From: Nemopilema nomurai
Taxonomy: Eukaryota; Cnidaria; Scyphozoa; Rhizostomeae; Rhizostomatidae
Reading direction: 5' to 3'
DNA length: 64,000 nucleotides
Assembly: GCA_003864495.1 (NCBI GenBank)
Contig: ML133440.1
Location: forward strand, 234,665 to 298,664
Both the position numbers and the translations under genes were made by a program. Below, in pieces: positions 63,084-64,000 of this stretch. The stretch's first letter is position 1. Each line of letters begins with the position of its first letter. Below the pieces are notes generated by a model. That model saw only the letters and a list, made by a program, of their open reading frames with translations. It was not told where the DNA came from and did not search any database.

Positions 63084-64000
63084 TTAGGAGCTAGTTAGCT
63101 TTCTCATGAAAATTGTCTTCATTCATGATCTCTGATATGATCTTTGATACAAATGGTCCTCTACTTTTTTTGCATGGCCCAATTCAATATCCCGTATAGG
63201 CTGCTGAAGGAAAACTTATAAGTGGTTTTAGTTCATGTCGCTTGTTACGCTGAGCTCAGTCCTTTTTGGGCAAGGCTTTGCTCCTTATAGAATTGCCATT
63301 TGTTTTTCGTGAACCATTCTCTAAGAAAGAATATTTCGTTCTTCTTGCTGTTCTTCTGTTCATCACCAGCCTTGAATCTCCTGACAATTGCATTTCATTT
63401 GGTACACCATCTCGTTGTAGTTATTATAGAAGACATTTTTACTCAAAACCAAGTTCCTCCCCTGCCCGGCCCATTCTGTTCTCCAGGTTCCATACAGCCA
63501 ATCCTGAAAATTCTATACCACACACTCTGCAAGAGAAGGTTTGTTGTTGAAACTGACGCTGGAGCACTAACGGGTGGGTGTGTACCCTCTCTTGGCATAC
63601 CAGCACTGCCTGGTCTTGATCAACTGATGACTGATCTTGGTCAACTGATGCCTGATCTTTATCAACTGATGCCTGACCTTTATCAACTGATGCCTGATCT
63701 CGATCCACTGATGCCCTATCTTGATCAACCGATGCCTGATCTTGATCAACTGATGCCTGATCTTAATCAACTGATACCTGACCTTGATCAACTCATGCCT
63801 GATCTCGATCAACTGATGCTGCACTTGCCAGACCAGGGCCCACTTTTGCAAATCGTTGTGAGTGCGTTAAGTCTTAAGGTATATTTTGATGTATTGGAGC
63901 TGATCGTTGATCAATCTACTAGATAAGTCAGATGTGGACTTCAAATCACAACACAATAGTTTTACTTTGTTTGAGAAATGCTCGCGAAGGAAACGACAGT
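63084..64000. other. Start of a second short-type spacer after copy F
   Basis: It matches the start of spacer C-D (27676-28500) with small indels; the window ends inside it. It contains the ten-unit minisatellite. A 208-codon + frame (63300-63926) runs through the repeat, but the same region after C is broken by indels, so it is probably not coding. Confidence 0.8.
63610..63819. repeat. 21-bp minisatellite, 10 full units
   Basis: Ten units of 21 bases with scattered substitutions and no length change (210 bases exactly). Most keep a TTGATCAA-like core. The matching array after C has six units, so copy number differs between otherwise near-identical flanks. Confidence 0.95.

Noticed and set aside
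63610..63819. CRISPR-like regular repeat
   Set aside because: The units are directly adjacent with no unique spacers, in an animal genome; it is a minisatellite.
63300..63926. 208-codon frame running through the minisatellite
   Set aside because: A 21-base unit keeps any frame open by chance, and the counterpart after C is disrupted by indels.

Overview
This is animal nuclear DNA from an unidentified invertebrate. The evidence is AT-rich sequence, small exons split by GT-AG (and one GC-AG) introns, an animal-type MATE (SLC47) transporter family, and a 5'-truncated non-LTR retrotransposon. A cnidarian or similar marine invertebrate fits, but nothing in the window fixes the species. There are no bacterial-style operons.

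The window is a head-to-tail tandem array of one gene, a multidrug and toxin extrusion (MATE/SLC47-type) antiporter, with all copies on the + strand. I call the copies A to F: A (3' end only, 159-917), B (8035-14025), C (22203-27675), D (30718-36752), E (44482-50480) and F (57610-63083). Each complete copy has 15 recognisable exons (called e1-e15) with the same phases. D reads open from e1 to the stop, giving about 535 residues, close to the length of human MATE1. The first exon with the start codon was not found for any copy. A, B, C, E and F each carry one to three small indels; several look like residual long-read sequencing error, so calling these copies pseudogenes is provisional.

The spacers come in two main types. 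The long type (about 7-8 kb; A-B, B-C, D-E, E-F) has a promoter-like GC-richer block and two diverged ~3.1 kb sub-blocks. The second sub-block holds a dead, 5'-truncated reverse-transcriptase fragment in antisense. The short type (about 3 kb; C-D, and the start of another after F) carries a 21-bp minisatellite (6 versus 10 units) and, before D, about 1.3 kb of unique sequence. Sub-classes of gene and spacer show a mosaic history: A resembles E, C resembles F, and the A-B spacer with the start of B resembles the E-F spacer with the start of F. A single N at 19542, flanked by two identical 452-bp copies, marks an unmerged contig join.

The main biological point is that, in a gap-free alignment to human MATE1 from memory, two of the four membrane glutamates used for proton-coupled cation export are replaced by amides in every copy (Glu278 to Gln, Glu300 to Asn). 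Glu273 is kept and Glu389 is Asp. The whole array may therefore encode a transporter subfamily with altered coupling or substrate range.
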